Below the pieces are notes generated by a model that worked only from the letters and a program-made list of their open reading frames with translations, did no database searches and was not told the DNA's origin. The translations under genes were made by a program, and so were the position numbers. Below, one piece after another: positions 28,104-35,663 of a stretch of DNA of 64,000 bases; the stretch's first letter is position 1, and each line of letters opens with the position of its first letter. Source of the DNA: JAISDD01 sp031553935 (lineage in GTDB: Bacteria > Bacillota > Syntrophomonadia > Syntrophomonadales > Syntrophomonadaceae); the NCBI GenBank assembly GCA_031553935.1, contig JAVBKS010000023.1, forward strand, positions 9,065 through 73,064, in the 5' to 3' direction.

Positions 28104-28140
28104 GAAGAACTGAGAGTGACCAAGTCACTCTCAGTTCTTC
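28104..28140 (-). terminator. Long hairpin after the TolC-like gene
   Basis: A perfect 16-bp inverted repeat (GAAGAACTGAGAGTGA and its complement) with a 5-base loop, 25 bases beyond the stop of the TolC-like gene. A T run is lacking, so termination may be partial. It separates that gene from the adaptor-pump pair, which has its own operator. Confidence 0.55.
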
Positions 28141-28165
28141 ATTATCTAAGTTATTATACGATTTA

Positions 28166-29287
28166 TTATGAAGCCGCCCAGGGCTTTTCGAATGCTATTT
28201 TAAGGAGTTCATGCTGACCTATTATATTGTTCAGGTTCTTCTGCTGCTCTAAGATTGCCAGCTCAGCATTATCAACTTCCAGCTTGGTTGCCATTCCAAG
28301 TTCGTACTTAGTTTTTGTAATTCTTAGTGTCTCTTCCGCAAGTTTTATGGCATTCTGCGTGGAATTATACTGTTCTTCAAGTTTAATGATGTTAAAATAT
28401 ATATTTCTAACTGCCTGCTTGGCACTGTCTTTGGCGGTTTGACTGCTTACTTTGGCTTTATCGATATTTAGTTCTTGAGAATCATAGTCTTCCGAAACAT
28501 ATTTATTCATATCATATAGCTTAAATTGTAAACTTGCTTGATTAATCTGCAAATCTTTAAGCAATAAATCCGGATTGCCTTCTGTTGCCCTGCTAACCCA
28601 GCTTTCCAAAGTATCCATGGTAGCTTCAGTCAAAGCAAATTGAGGTCTCTCGAGTAAAACTGGCCGTTCGTTGATATGAATACCTATTAGATCATTGAAT
28701 TTTTCGTAGGCACTGGTTAGAGCGTTCTCAGAATCTTTCAAGCTTGCCTGGGCTGCCACTAGTTTGCTCTCCATTTGTGAAAGTTCGAAAGAGCTTAATG
28801 TTCCTATTTGGTTACTGACTCTACTAATCTGCAATTGCTTAGTGGTATTTGCTACTAAGCTCTCACTGTATTTATAACTGTCAATTGCATTCAGTAAATT
28901 AATATAAGCACTCAGGGCAGAATATACGACTTTGTCTTCTGTTGAATTTTGGGATTTTTTAGCAACTTGGTAGCTAATATCTGCTGCTACCAGAGCATGA
29001 AAAGGCGCACTGATTGCTGAACTAACTGAACCGGCCGGCTCATACGATACATTCTTTTCAGCCGCTTTGTGACTAAGGTTACTTTGTTCAGTACTAATTT
29101 TGGCTAACTTAATACTTTTGCTGTTATTTATGGCCAAATCTACAGCCTGGTTTAGTGTGATGCCTTCTGAATTTTCTTCTAGTTCGCTGCTCAGCTGAGT
29201 TTCTTCTGCTGAAAAAACTAATCCTGTTGGATTAAGGCTAAAACATGAAAACATTATTAATAATGCTACGATATGTAATCTTCTCAT
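28166..29287 (-). CDS. TolC-family protein, short form lacking evident beta-barrel strands
   Basis: A 373-aa secreted protein with a signal peptide (cleavage near residue 27, VFSAEE) and two outer-membrane-efflux repeats of long amphipathic helices (VDLAINNSKSIKLAKI..., then ETLRITKTKYELGMATKLEVDNAELAILEQQKNLNN, the conserved OEP end). It is about 60-120 residues shorter than typical TolC. The places where each repeat carries its two beta strands (about residues 75-105 and 255-275) are short and not strand-like. It may be an alpha tube without an outer-membrane barrel. It forms an efflux route with the adaptor and RND pump. Confidence 0.8.
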   Translation of the reverse strand: MRRLHIVALLIMFSCFSLNPTGLVFSAEETQLSSELEENSEGITLNQAVDLAINNSKSIKLAKISTEQSNLSHKAAEKNVSYEPAGSVSSAISAPFHALVAADISYQVAKKSQNSTEDKVVYSALSAYINLLNAIDSYKYSESLVANTTKQLQISRVSNQIGTLSSFELSQMESKLVAAQASLKDSENALTSAYEKFNDLIGIHINERPVLLERPQFALTEATMDTLESWVSRATEGNPDLLLKDLQINQASLQFKLYDMNKYVSEDYDSQELNIDKAKVSSQTAKDSAKQAVRNIYFNIIKLEEQYNSTQNAIKLAEETLRITKTKYELGMATKLEVDNAELAILEQQKNLNNIIGQHELLKIAFEKPWAAS

Positions 29288-29319
29288 AATTGACCTTCCT
29301 TACGTTATTTGGTGTTACT

Positions 29320-29349
29320 ATTATATATCCCTACTGACCGGCCGGTCAA
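29320..29349 (-). promoter_or_regulatory. Promoter and overlapping TetR-type operator of the TolC-like gene
   Basis: On the minus strand TTGACC and TATAAT are separated by 18 bases. A perfect 14-base palindrome, TGACCGGCCGGTCA (29335-29348), covers the -35 box, so a bound TetR protein would block RNA polymerase directly. The gene start lies 33 bases downstream of the -10 box. Confidence 0.75.
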
Positions 29350-29374
29350 CATTAGAATTAAGTAAAATCCGAGT

Positions 29375-29406
29375 AAAAAAAGACCTGGCTTAAAGCCAGG
29401 TCTTTT
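29375..29406 (-). terminator. Rho-independent terminator of the surface protein gene
   Basis: AAAAGACCTGGC / GCCAGGTCTTTT stem with a 4-base loop followed by a T run on the minus strand, 10 bases after the stop codon of the 790-aa protein. Confidence 0.92.
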
Positions 29407-29415
29407 AAGTTCGGT

Positions 29416-31788
29416 TTATAGGAAGTTAATGGTTACTGTTTGAGCAGCAGCATCCCAAGTAGCTGTTGCAGCAAATGCTTGTGCTACCCAAGAAGCTGGC
29501 AACATGGTGCGTCCATTTAGGATTTCTGGAGCTACATCCATGGTTACAGCTGCACCATTTATCAGCATAACATTGCTGCCAATTTTCAATTGAACAACTT
29601 TGTCAGCTTTCATAAGAGTAACAGTTTTGTTAGCATCATCCCATAATATGTTAGTGTCTACTACACCTAAAGCATTAGCAACATATCTGATTGGCATAAA
29701 AGTTCTGCTTTCCTTGATATAAGGAGCTACATCCATAGTCACATCTACACCATTAAGTTTGAAAGTGGTTGATCCGATTGTGAAAACGGAAGTGTATTTG
29801 CTTTCGCCAGGAGCTGGGGTGATAACTTTAGCTCCAACGGCAGCACCTACAGCTAGGGTCTGTGGAAATAGTCCATCTGGAACATTATACTTCAAAGAAG
29901 TATTCACGAGGCAATCTGCACTCCTATAAGCCATATTACTTTCCAATACTGACTTGCCTAATACGGCAACTAATAAATTACCTTCAGGCGCAGTTCTTTC
30001 AATGGTTACAAAGATATCACTAATCTTAATCTCACTTGCTGTATAACTCTCACCATCAATTGGGATAATTAGATATTGGAACAAATCTGTCGCCATTATA
30101 GTCGTACCTGGAACAAACTTCGATCTAGTAATATTATCTATAGCAACATCTAAGTCACCTTTTGTCACTTCAACTTTTGGAATCTTAGCAAATTCCATAC
30201 CACTTGGCACTTTCAAAACAAGATCAGCACGGGCAGGAGTTCCTAGAGTTTCTGAAGTTTTCTCGTGAATAGCACCTGCATAGTTTTCTGTTATAATTAT
30301 ATCACCGATTTTTTGATTCGCTAATCCTATTTTAACATCTGGAGCTGTTACAGCCGTAATAGTTATAGGAGCAACAACTTTTGCAATGACTACTTCCTTA
30401 GTTTCTATTCCAGCACTACCTGAAATAGTCATTTTGATGTCTTGCGGAGCAACAGCATCAACTGCAATCTTAATGTTCTCCATGTCAATTGTATCAGCGT
30501 CCGAACTGGTTCCATCTACTGTGAACTTAATAGAATGTCCATCACTTCCAGGCATAGACGAGCCTTTTAAGCTAATATCATCGCCGGTGAATGTGTTGTC
30601 AACGCGTTCAAATTTAGCAAAGCTTGGCAGAGTGAATATTACTGTTCTTTCTTCAACTAAACTGCCCGCGATACCTTCTTTAACAACTATTGTCCCAATT
30701 TCCTGATCTACGGCACCTGCTGTAACTTCAACAACTGAATCCATCTCTACTCTGGATTCATAACTTCCATAAACACCAACCAATAGTTCATTTTTGGTAT
30801 CAGAGCTTAACTTGGTATCTCCACCAAGTACGGCCATTATGTCGCCAGCTTTAACATCGTTCTCGTCATCTACTATAAACGATAACTCAACATCAAATCC
30901 TGAAGCGGCAGTTGTTTTGCCACCATTGTTTTTTATGATTAATTCGCGCCCAGAACTACCTGTTTTATCAAAAGTTACACTGGTTCCGGCGTCTTTTAAT
31001 TGCTTCTCCAATTTTTCCGTAAAGGTTCCAACTGCATCCCACTTATAGCCTCGTGGAAGTTTAAGTGTTAAAGCTTCAGAACTGTTAGCTTTAAATGAAC
31101 CTGGGAATTCCTCGCGTACTTGAAGGATAAAATTAAACACATTATCGCTAGTTTCTTCTTCTGTAGCTGTAACAGTTATTTCACCCTTACTTGAAACTCT
31201 AGCAACCGTAACCGAACCAGATTTCGGGAATCCGCCGTTGCCTTCATACTTAACTACACAATCATCTGCACCACTAGAAATTGTCAAATCTTGTAGATAA
31301 ACATGCAATAAAACAGAGCCAGGATCAGATTGACGTGTTGCAGCATTTTTCAGTGAGATAGTGAATGCTCGATCACTGTCTTGTGTAAATTCATAGGAAT
31401 CATAGGCATATTCATTTTTATTGCTACCGCTAACAAATTCCGGTACGAACAGCCCATTTTCTCCTTTGAGATTTGCTGAATCAGCAGTTGCTCCATCCAG
31501 AACTTCTCCAACAGGTGGAGGCCCAACAACAGCTGCTTTATCAGCCACTACCGAATTAACGGTGTACTTCGATGGTAATGTAAAAGTAATTGAAGAATCA
31601 GCCGCTATGTCAAAATTATCAGCTTTGATCACAATTATCCCTACTGCATTTCCACCAGTTATAATCGATTTAACTTCCTGTGCAGAAATACTTACCGATG
31701 CACTCGCTGTGCCAACGCCCATGAACATGGTTGCTAACATGGTGATGACTAATAGAAGTGCAAATTTTTTACTTCTTAATTTAAGCAA
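29416..31788 (-). CDS. Large secreted surface protein with C-terminal copper-amine-oxidase-like (stalk) domain
   Basis: A 790-aa secreted protein with signal peptide (KKFALLLVITMLATMFMGVGTASAS). The middle holds about four related modules of 120-150 residues, each with an IGxIxIxE...G...FTLPS-type pattern near residues 35, 210, 350 and 490. The last 120 residues are two copies of the copper-amine-oxidase N-terminal-like stalk unit (VDVTMDVAPYIKESRTFMPIRYVANALG and AAVTMDVAPEILNGRTMLPASWVAQAF). TTG start 6 bases after GGAGGAAG. It has its own strong terminator, a structured leader and an ECF-type promoter, all signs of an abundantly and conditionally made wall or S-layer-like protein. Exact function unknown. 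Confidence 0.8.
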   Translation of the reverse strand: MLKLRSKKFALLLVITMLATMFMGVGTASASVSISAQEVKSIITGGNAVGIIVIKADNFDIAADSSITFTLPSKYTVNSVVADKAAVVGPPPVGEVLDGATADSANLKGENGLFVPEFVSGSNKNEYAYDSYEFTQDSDRAFTISLKNAATRQSDPGSVLLHVYLQDLTISSGADDCVVKYEGNGGFPKSGSVTVARVSSKGEITVTATEEETSDNVFNFILQVREEFPGSFKANSSEALTLKLPRGYKWDAVGTFTEKLEKQLKDAGTSVTFDKTGSSGRELIIKNNGGKTTAASGFDVELSFIVDDENDVKAGDIMAVLGGDTKLSSDTKNELLVGVYGSYESRVEMDSVVEVTAGAVDQEIGTIVVKEGIAGSLVEERTVIFTLPSFAKFERVDNTFTGDDISLKGSSMPGSDGHSIKFTVDGTSSDADTIDMENIKIAVDAVAPQDIKMTISGSAGIETKEVVIAKVVAPITITAVTAPDVKIGLANQKIGDIIITENYAGAIHEKTSETLGTPARADLVLKVPSGMEFAKIPKVEVTKGDLDVAIDNITRSKFVPGTTIMATDLFQYLIIPIDGESYTASEIKISDIFVTIERTAPEGNLLVAVLGKSVLESNMAYRSADCLVNTSLKYNVPDGLFPQTLAVGAAVGAKVITPAPGESKYTSVFTIGSTTFKLNGVDVTMDVAPYIKESRTFMPIRYVANALGVVDTNILWDDANKTVTLMKADKVVQLKIGSNVMLINGAAVTMDVAPEILNGRTMLPASWVAQAFAATATWDAAAQTVTINFL

Positions 31789-31831
31789 TTTTTCTTCCTC
31801 CTTACAATTTGTTTAATATAATAATTACTTA

Positions 31832-31988
31832 GATGATCATGCCTTCCGGCATACCTTGCAAGGTTATCATCGACCTAATCGATCGCCTATGTTGCTCTCT
31901 CCCCTCCTTCTTCTCCGCCTTTTGTGGGCGGGGGTACTGGTTTGAAACCTAATTAGATTTAACCATTCGACGGCGAGATTCTCCGTCT
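31832..31988 (-). promoter_or_regulatory. Highly structured 5' leader of the surface protein mRNA
   Basis: Between the ECF-type promoter and the coding start, the minus-strand RNA can form consecutive helices: GACGG...CCGTC at its 5' end (about 31971-31989), a 13-bp hairpin with a 2-nt bulge from TGGTT to AACCA (about 31938-31965), a GC-rich nested stem CCCCCGCC...GGCGG...GGGG, and near the 3' end a three-way arrangement: outer GATGAT/ATCATC enclosing the palindrome ACCTTGCAAGGT and the hairpin ATGCCGGAAGGCAT. I cannot match it to a known riboswitch. It may stabilise the mRNA or sense something. Confidence 0.5.
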
Positions 31989-31994
31989 AGTATG

Positions 31995-32024
31995 TTTAGA
32001 CACCAAGACTAAACTAAAAGTTCC
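31995..32024 (-). promoter_or_regulatory. ECF sigma-type promoter of the surface protein
   Basis: The minus strand reads GGAACTT, 16 bases, GTCTAAA. This is the same sequence pattern and spacing as at 34942-34971 before the ECF sigma gene (GGAACTT, 16 bases, GTCTAAT) and resembles the general ECF/RpoE type. Transcription would start near 31988 and give a leader of about 200 bases. Confidence 0.75.
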
Positions 32025-32132
32025 CGAGTTGCATAAATTTCCTTGAAAATTTTTTTCTTTCTATATAGTTTAATTATGCCATGTTAAAGATTGAGCTAGT
32101 TGACCAAAATAATTTATTCGTTCCACTATATC

Positions 32133-32556
32133 TGAGCGTCTAGAAAATGATGGCTGCAGTTAGCTGGCGCTAGGTGGCACTAATACTACTCCCTCCGTCG
32201 CTGCGTGCCACCTCCCTCAATGAGGGAGGCCTTCTATACTTAATATCACTTCATTAACTGTAATTTCGGACATCGACATAGTTGATAAAACATCTCGTAT
32301 ATCCCAGAAAGCCGAAGTATCTGAAGAAATTTGGTTACAATTACTATGCGAAGGTCGAGCACATTATGGCGTCTGTTTGAGGCAAAGCCGAGTTTGACGC
32401 CATGAGGGGTGCGCAGACTGAGTAAGTAATTGTCCAAGTTTCTTCATTACGGAGACGTTTTCTTTGAATACTTTCTTTTCGAAAAGAAAGTATTGATGTA
32501 TAAAACAGATATGTATTTCTCAAAAAACCAGAATGAAAAAGACAGCAATCGAATTA
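32133..32556. repeat. Direct repeat, copy A (about 424 bp)
   Basis: It aligns over its whole length with 34329-34750, with about 90% identity and no large gaps. Within it are the inverted repeat CCTCCCTC-AAT-GAGGGAGG, a stem TGGCGTC...GACGCCA (32367-32402) around a small GGC-AAA-GCC hairpin, and a perfect 28-base palindrome (32467-32494). In copy B the stem reads TGGCATC...GATGCCA, so one base pair has changed on both sides. The two copies bracket the AbiE pair. Confidence 0.8.
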
Positions 32557-32671
32557 TATGAGTTATTGGTTTAACTAATGAAATATTCGTTTTTATTATT
32601 CTATTGCGCTTTATATTACAATTATTTTGCTTCTTTTCACCCCTTACATAATTCCAGATATGCTTATTCAG

Positions 32672-33577
32672 CTACTGCCATTCCTCAAACTCATGATCCC
32701 ACATCTTGGGATACTCGACTTCTTCGACAATTGCCTCGAATACTGGTTCAAGAAACGCTTTTATAACATATATCACCTTGGAAAATTCCAAGGTGTCATT
32801 TTTAATATTCCTCAGAAAATACTTCCACTTTTTCTGCATTTCGTCATCGTCTGCTAGCTGCACTACGCGCGCAAAACTATTCACATCATAAGATGTACCA
32901 CGATTTCTCAGCGTTTCAAAAATAGCTGTCTTTAGCCTTGTACCCTCAAAATCAAACTTTTTCGTCAAGTAGTAGATATCATAGAAATCTTTCATCCGAC
33001 CTGTTAGTTCAAATCGCTGGAGAATAGCATCAAATTTTTCAGCAATTGTGCTCTCAAGCGAGTAAGTAAAAACTTCTGGAGCTTCAAAAAACGGAAGCTG
33101 CGTGTTGAATTTTCTCATCTCAGCTTTCGGAATAATGACATCACCAACTCCAATGTCTACGTTAAATGGCACCCTAACATTTTTTATACTTCCAATGATC
33201 TGTACACTTATTCCTTTGTATTTTCGTTGAACTGAAATTTCCTCAAATCCTTTGGCCTCCATGTTGATGTAGTCGTTTCCAGTTGAGGTTGATAATATTT
33301 CTTGAATCATTCCTTGGACATCAGCTAATGAGTTGGACTGCTGCCGAAGTAAAAAATCCACATCAATAGTGGAGCGACTTTCAAAATTAGTCAATGCATA
33401 GATGAACAAGCCGCCTTTTAGCACAAGATCATTGATGTACTTTGATTTTGAAAGCCTGCGTAAAAACTCCTCCTGGCAAAATAGCTGCAAGCATTGCTGA
33501 TAAGCTATGTCGGAAGATTTCGCTTTGTTCTTAAGTTTCGCTAGAATTGATGCGCCAAGATCCAGCATTACAGCCAC
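32672..33577 (-). CDS. AbiEii/AbiGii-family nucleotidyltransferase toxin (type IV toxin-antitoxin)
   Basis: A 301-aa DUF1814-type protein. YINDLVLKGGLFIYALTNFESRSTIDVDFLLRQQSN near residues 46-82 contains the GG-x-S...D-x-D nucleotidyltransferase motif (the DVDF acidic pair), followed by helical regions with TIAEKFDAILQR and GRMKDFYDIYYLTKK. Such toxins block growth, in known cases by adding nucleotides to tRNA, and act in phage abortive infection. Its start overlaps the antitoxin end by 10 bases. Confidence 0.9.
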   Translation of the reverse strand: MAVMLDLGASILAKLKNKAKSSDIAYQQCLQLFCQEEFLRRLSKSKYINDLVLKGGLFIYALTNFESRSTIDVDFLLRQQSNSLADVQGMIQEILSTSTGNDYINMEAKGFEEISVQRKYKGISVQIIGSIKNVRVPFNVDIGVGDVIIPKAEMRKFNTQLPFFEAPEVFTYSLESTIAEKFDAILQRFELTGRMKDFYDIYYLTKKFDFEGTRLKTAIFETLRNRGTSYDVNSFARVVQLADDDEMQKKWKYFLRNIKNDTLEFSKVIYVIKAFLEPVFEAIVEEVEYPKMWDHEFEEWQ

Positions 33578-34167
33578 ACCCCTATTAGGTCTCTTACTTT
33601 TTTCTGCACCCGCAGCAATTTTGCATATTCGATAAGGTTTGGCACATTTTTTTTCGTATCAACAACATAACCTTGAATGGATTTATTAAAAACTTCTCTG
33701 TCCATCTTCCCCATATAGCGTAGACAGTCACAAATCGTACGGTCGCGGTCATAAATTCGAACTTTAGTCGAATCAACAACTCCTTCAACAACACCCAAAT
33801 TTAGTAAATCAGTTTCAATGAAATAAACCTTCACGAAAGGAAAGTCAATTTTTGCTCGGTACCTTGAAATATCCTTATCCACTGCCAAGTGCCATTCTGA
33901 AGGGGTACGATCACTATATCCATAATAAAACAGTGCTGTGTTCATGCACAGTACAGCGTCTGGAAACAGTCGGTTAATAATTGCAATTTCGCTGTAGTCT
34001 TGTTCGTCAACAAGGTGATAATAGCCCTGTTTGATTTTTTCGATTACTCCATCAGCTAATAGCTTTTTTATTTCATAATAGTAAATTTTTGCAGCGTGAA
34101 GCTCAGCAGTTCGACAGACTCCACCCCTTTGTTTAAATATATATCTGATTTCATTTTCCGTTTTCAA
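33568..34167 (-). CDS. AbiEi-family antitoxin
   Basis: A 199-aa protein with an N-terminal winged-helix (IRYIFKQRGGVCRTAELHAAKIYYYEIKKLLADGVIEKIKQGYYHL, residues 6-51) and the AbiEi C-terminal domain (RIYDRDRTICDCLRYMGKMDREVFNKSIQGYV). AbiEi represses its operon and neutralises AbiEii without direct binding (type IV). It is encoded first, as usual, overlapping the toxin gene. The pair lies between the direct repeats, suggesting horizontal gain. Confidence 0.9.
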   Translation of the reverse strand: MKTENEIRYIFKQRGGVCRTAELHAAKIYYYEIKKLLADGVIEKIKQGYYHLVDEQDYSEIAIINRLFPDAVLCMNTALFYYGYSDRTPSEWHLAVDKDISRYRAKIDFPFVKVYFIETDLLNLGVVEGVVDSTKVRIYDRDRTICDCLRYMGKMDREVFNKSIQGYVVDTKKNVPNLIEYAKLLRVQKKVRDLIGVWL

Positions 34168-34328
34168 ATTGATCCCCTTACTAAACCATACTCAACTAAT
34201 CACTCAAGCGGTTGTTTTAGTAATTATGTATGAAGCATTAGCATAAGTCAATCGCCTAGCAACGACAATCGAACTTTTATAATGCTCCGGCGTTAGGTAA
34301 CTGGATGGGATAAGTCGTTCTCCTCACC

Positions 34329-34750
34329 TGAGCATCTAGAAAATAATTGGTTACAGTTAGCTGGCGCAGGATGAGCACTAATATTGCTCCCTCCATCGCT
34401 TCGCGCCACCTCCCTCAATGAGGGCGGCCTTCTATCCTCAATATCACTTCAGTAACTGGAATTTCGGACATAGACATAGTTGACAAAATATCTCGTATAT
34501 CCCAGAAAGCCGAAGTATCTGAAGAAATTTGGTTACAATTACTATGCGAAGGTCGAGCACATTATGGCATCTGTTTAAGGCAAAGCCGAGTTTGATGCCA
34601 TGAGAGGTGCGCAGACCGAGTAAGTAATTGTCCAAGTTTCTTCATTACGGAGGCGTTTTCTTTGAATACTTTCTTTTCAAAAAGAAAGTATTGATGAATA
34701 GAACTGATATGTATTTCTCAAAATACAGCGTTAAAAAGACTGCAATTGAT
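34329..34750. repeat. Direct repeat, copy B (about 422 bp)
   Basis: Partner of the copy at 32133-32556, same orientation. It contains the stem TGGCATC...GATGCCA (34565-34600) and a nearly perfect 28-base palindrome (34665-34692, one mismatch). See copy A. Confidence 0.8.
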
Positions 34751-34941
34751 TTAGTTAATGAATATTTTCGTTTATTCTCTGCTATCTTTGTAGGCCATTC
34801 TGTAGTGAGAACAATTAGCATCAGTCACTTCATTTTACATAACTACGTTAATAGAATAAAATTACATCAGCCAGTTTGGCAAAATAAAATCAACTTGGAT
34901 TTTAATTAGGCAGAATATCTCTGCAGATTTTTTAAGTCACG

Positions 34942-34971
34942 GGAACTTTTATACCCTTCCCGTTGTCTAAT
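34942..34971 (+). promoter_or_regulatory. ECF-type autoregulatory promoter
   Basis: GGAACTT, 16 bases, GTCTAAT, 41 bases before the sigma start codon. The pattern recurs on the minus strand at 31995-32024 before the surface protein. An ECF factor driving its own gene is standard for this family, so I assign both sites to the sigma encoded here. Confidence 0.75.
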
Positions 34972-35012
34972 CAATTAGGAAGAATTGTCTTCCACCACAA
35001 GGAGTGTTTTCA

Positions 35013-35591
35013 TTGCAAGATACAAGCACTCTAGTGCAGAAGGCCGGTCGCGGTGATATGGCTGCTTTTGAGCAGCTAATTGTACTATACCAAGACCGGG
35101 TATATAATCATTGTGTTAATTTGACAGGCAATTATGATGATGGGCAAGATTTAGCTCAAGAAGTCTTTGTCAAGGCTTTTAAAGGTATCTCTTCCTTTCG
35201 AGGTCAAGCTGATTTCGGAACCTGGTTACATAGAATAACTATTAACTGCTGGATTAATCATAAGCGTAGCCGGCAGGTAGTCACATTGAGCATCGACGAA
35301 CCATGGTCTGCTGATAGCAGTGAGGCGAGTCGTGAAATTGCTGCTACTGATGACAGCCCGTTAGAAATGCTGGAACGTGAAGAGTTTAATGGAGTTGTTA
35401 GGAAAGCTCTTAACAACTTGGCCCCAGAATTCAGTAGTGTGTTGATTCTACGTGAACTGGAAGGGTTTTCTTATCAGGAAATTGCTGACTTGATGAAGTG
35501 TTCGCTCGGTACGGTAAAGTCTCGTATTAATAGAGCGCGAAGAGATCTAAAAAGAACATTGGGATCTTTTATTAAATCTCAGAACTCATGA
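35013..35591 (+). CDS. ECF-type RNA polymerase sigma factor
   Basis: A 192-aa sigma-70 family protein with region 2 (LVQKAGRGDMAAFEQLIVLYQDRVYNHC...DGQDLAQEVFVKAFKGISSFRG, residues 7-70) and region 4 (LNNLAPEFSSVLILRELEGFSYQEIADLMKCSLGTVKSRINRARRDLKR, about 130-180). TTG at 35013 is preferred because AAGGAG lies 9 bases before it; a GTG at 35004 would be too close. It is followed at 72 bases by an anti-sigma with a zinc-binding domain. It probably responds to envelope stress. Confidence 0.93.
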   Translation: MQDTSTLVQKAGRGDMAAFEQLIVLYQDRVYNHCVNLTGNYDDGQDLAQEVFVKAFKGISSFRGQADFGTWLHRITINCWINHKRSRQVVTLSIDEPWSADSSEASREIAATDDSPLEMLEREEFNGVVRKALNNLAPEFSSVLILRELEGFSYQEIADLMKCSLGTVKSRINRARRDLKRTLGSFIKSQNS

Positions 35592-35663
35592 TATTTTTTC
35601 TGTACTTATATATAGTTTTTTAACTTATACGCAGTATTGGGAATTTTTATAGGAAGTGATGGC

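Larger units (their letters stand above)
27842..28165. other. Intergenic region before the adaptor gene
   Basis: This 324-base stretch holds the TetR-type operator (27916-27933) and a 16-bp perfect hairpin (28104-28140). Between them the plus strand has a short open frame of about 37 codons from an ATG near 27970 (beginning MLLKKPQTGEKVPIIS), with no ribosome site. It could be the remnant of a lost gene; I cannot name it. Confidence 0.4.
31989..32671. other. Long intergenic region between the surface protein and AbiE genes
   Basis: No credible gene. It carries the ECF-type promoter (31995-32024), then repeat copy A (32133-32556). Short frames found inside the repeat have no ribosome sites, and the rest I can assign to nothing. 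Confidence 0.6.
34168..35012. other. Long intergenic region between AbiEi and the ECF sigma gene
   Basis: No credible gene. It contains repeat copy B (34329-34750) and the ECF autoregulatory promoter (34942-34971). An open frame of 93 codons at 34628 starts inside the repeat; I reject it because copy A is stopped in the same frame and the differences are mostly amino-acid changing. Confidence 0.6.

Noticed and set aside
31832..31988. Cyclic di-GMP, cobalamin or fluoride riboswitch in the surface protein leader
   Set aside because: The core sequences of those classes were not found by eye in the leader, so I kept only an unnamed structured leader.
32246..32437. 63-codon minus-strand frame, also present in copy B at 34444-34635
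   Set aside because: It is preserved only because the whole repeat is preserved. It has no ribosome site and runs antisense through the covarying stem.
34628..34909. 93-codon plus-strand frame beginning MSKFLHYGG inside repeat copy B
   Set aside because: Copy A carries the same frame but stops after about 44 codons, the differences between copies mostly change amino acids, and the frame spans a palindrome. It looks like chance coding in a repeat.
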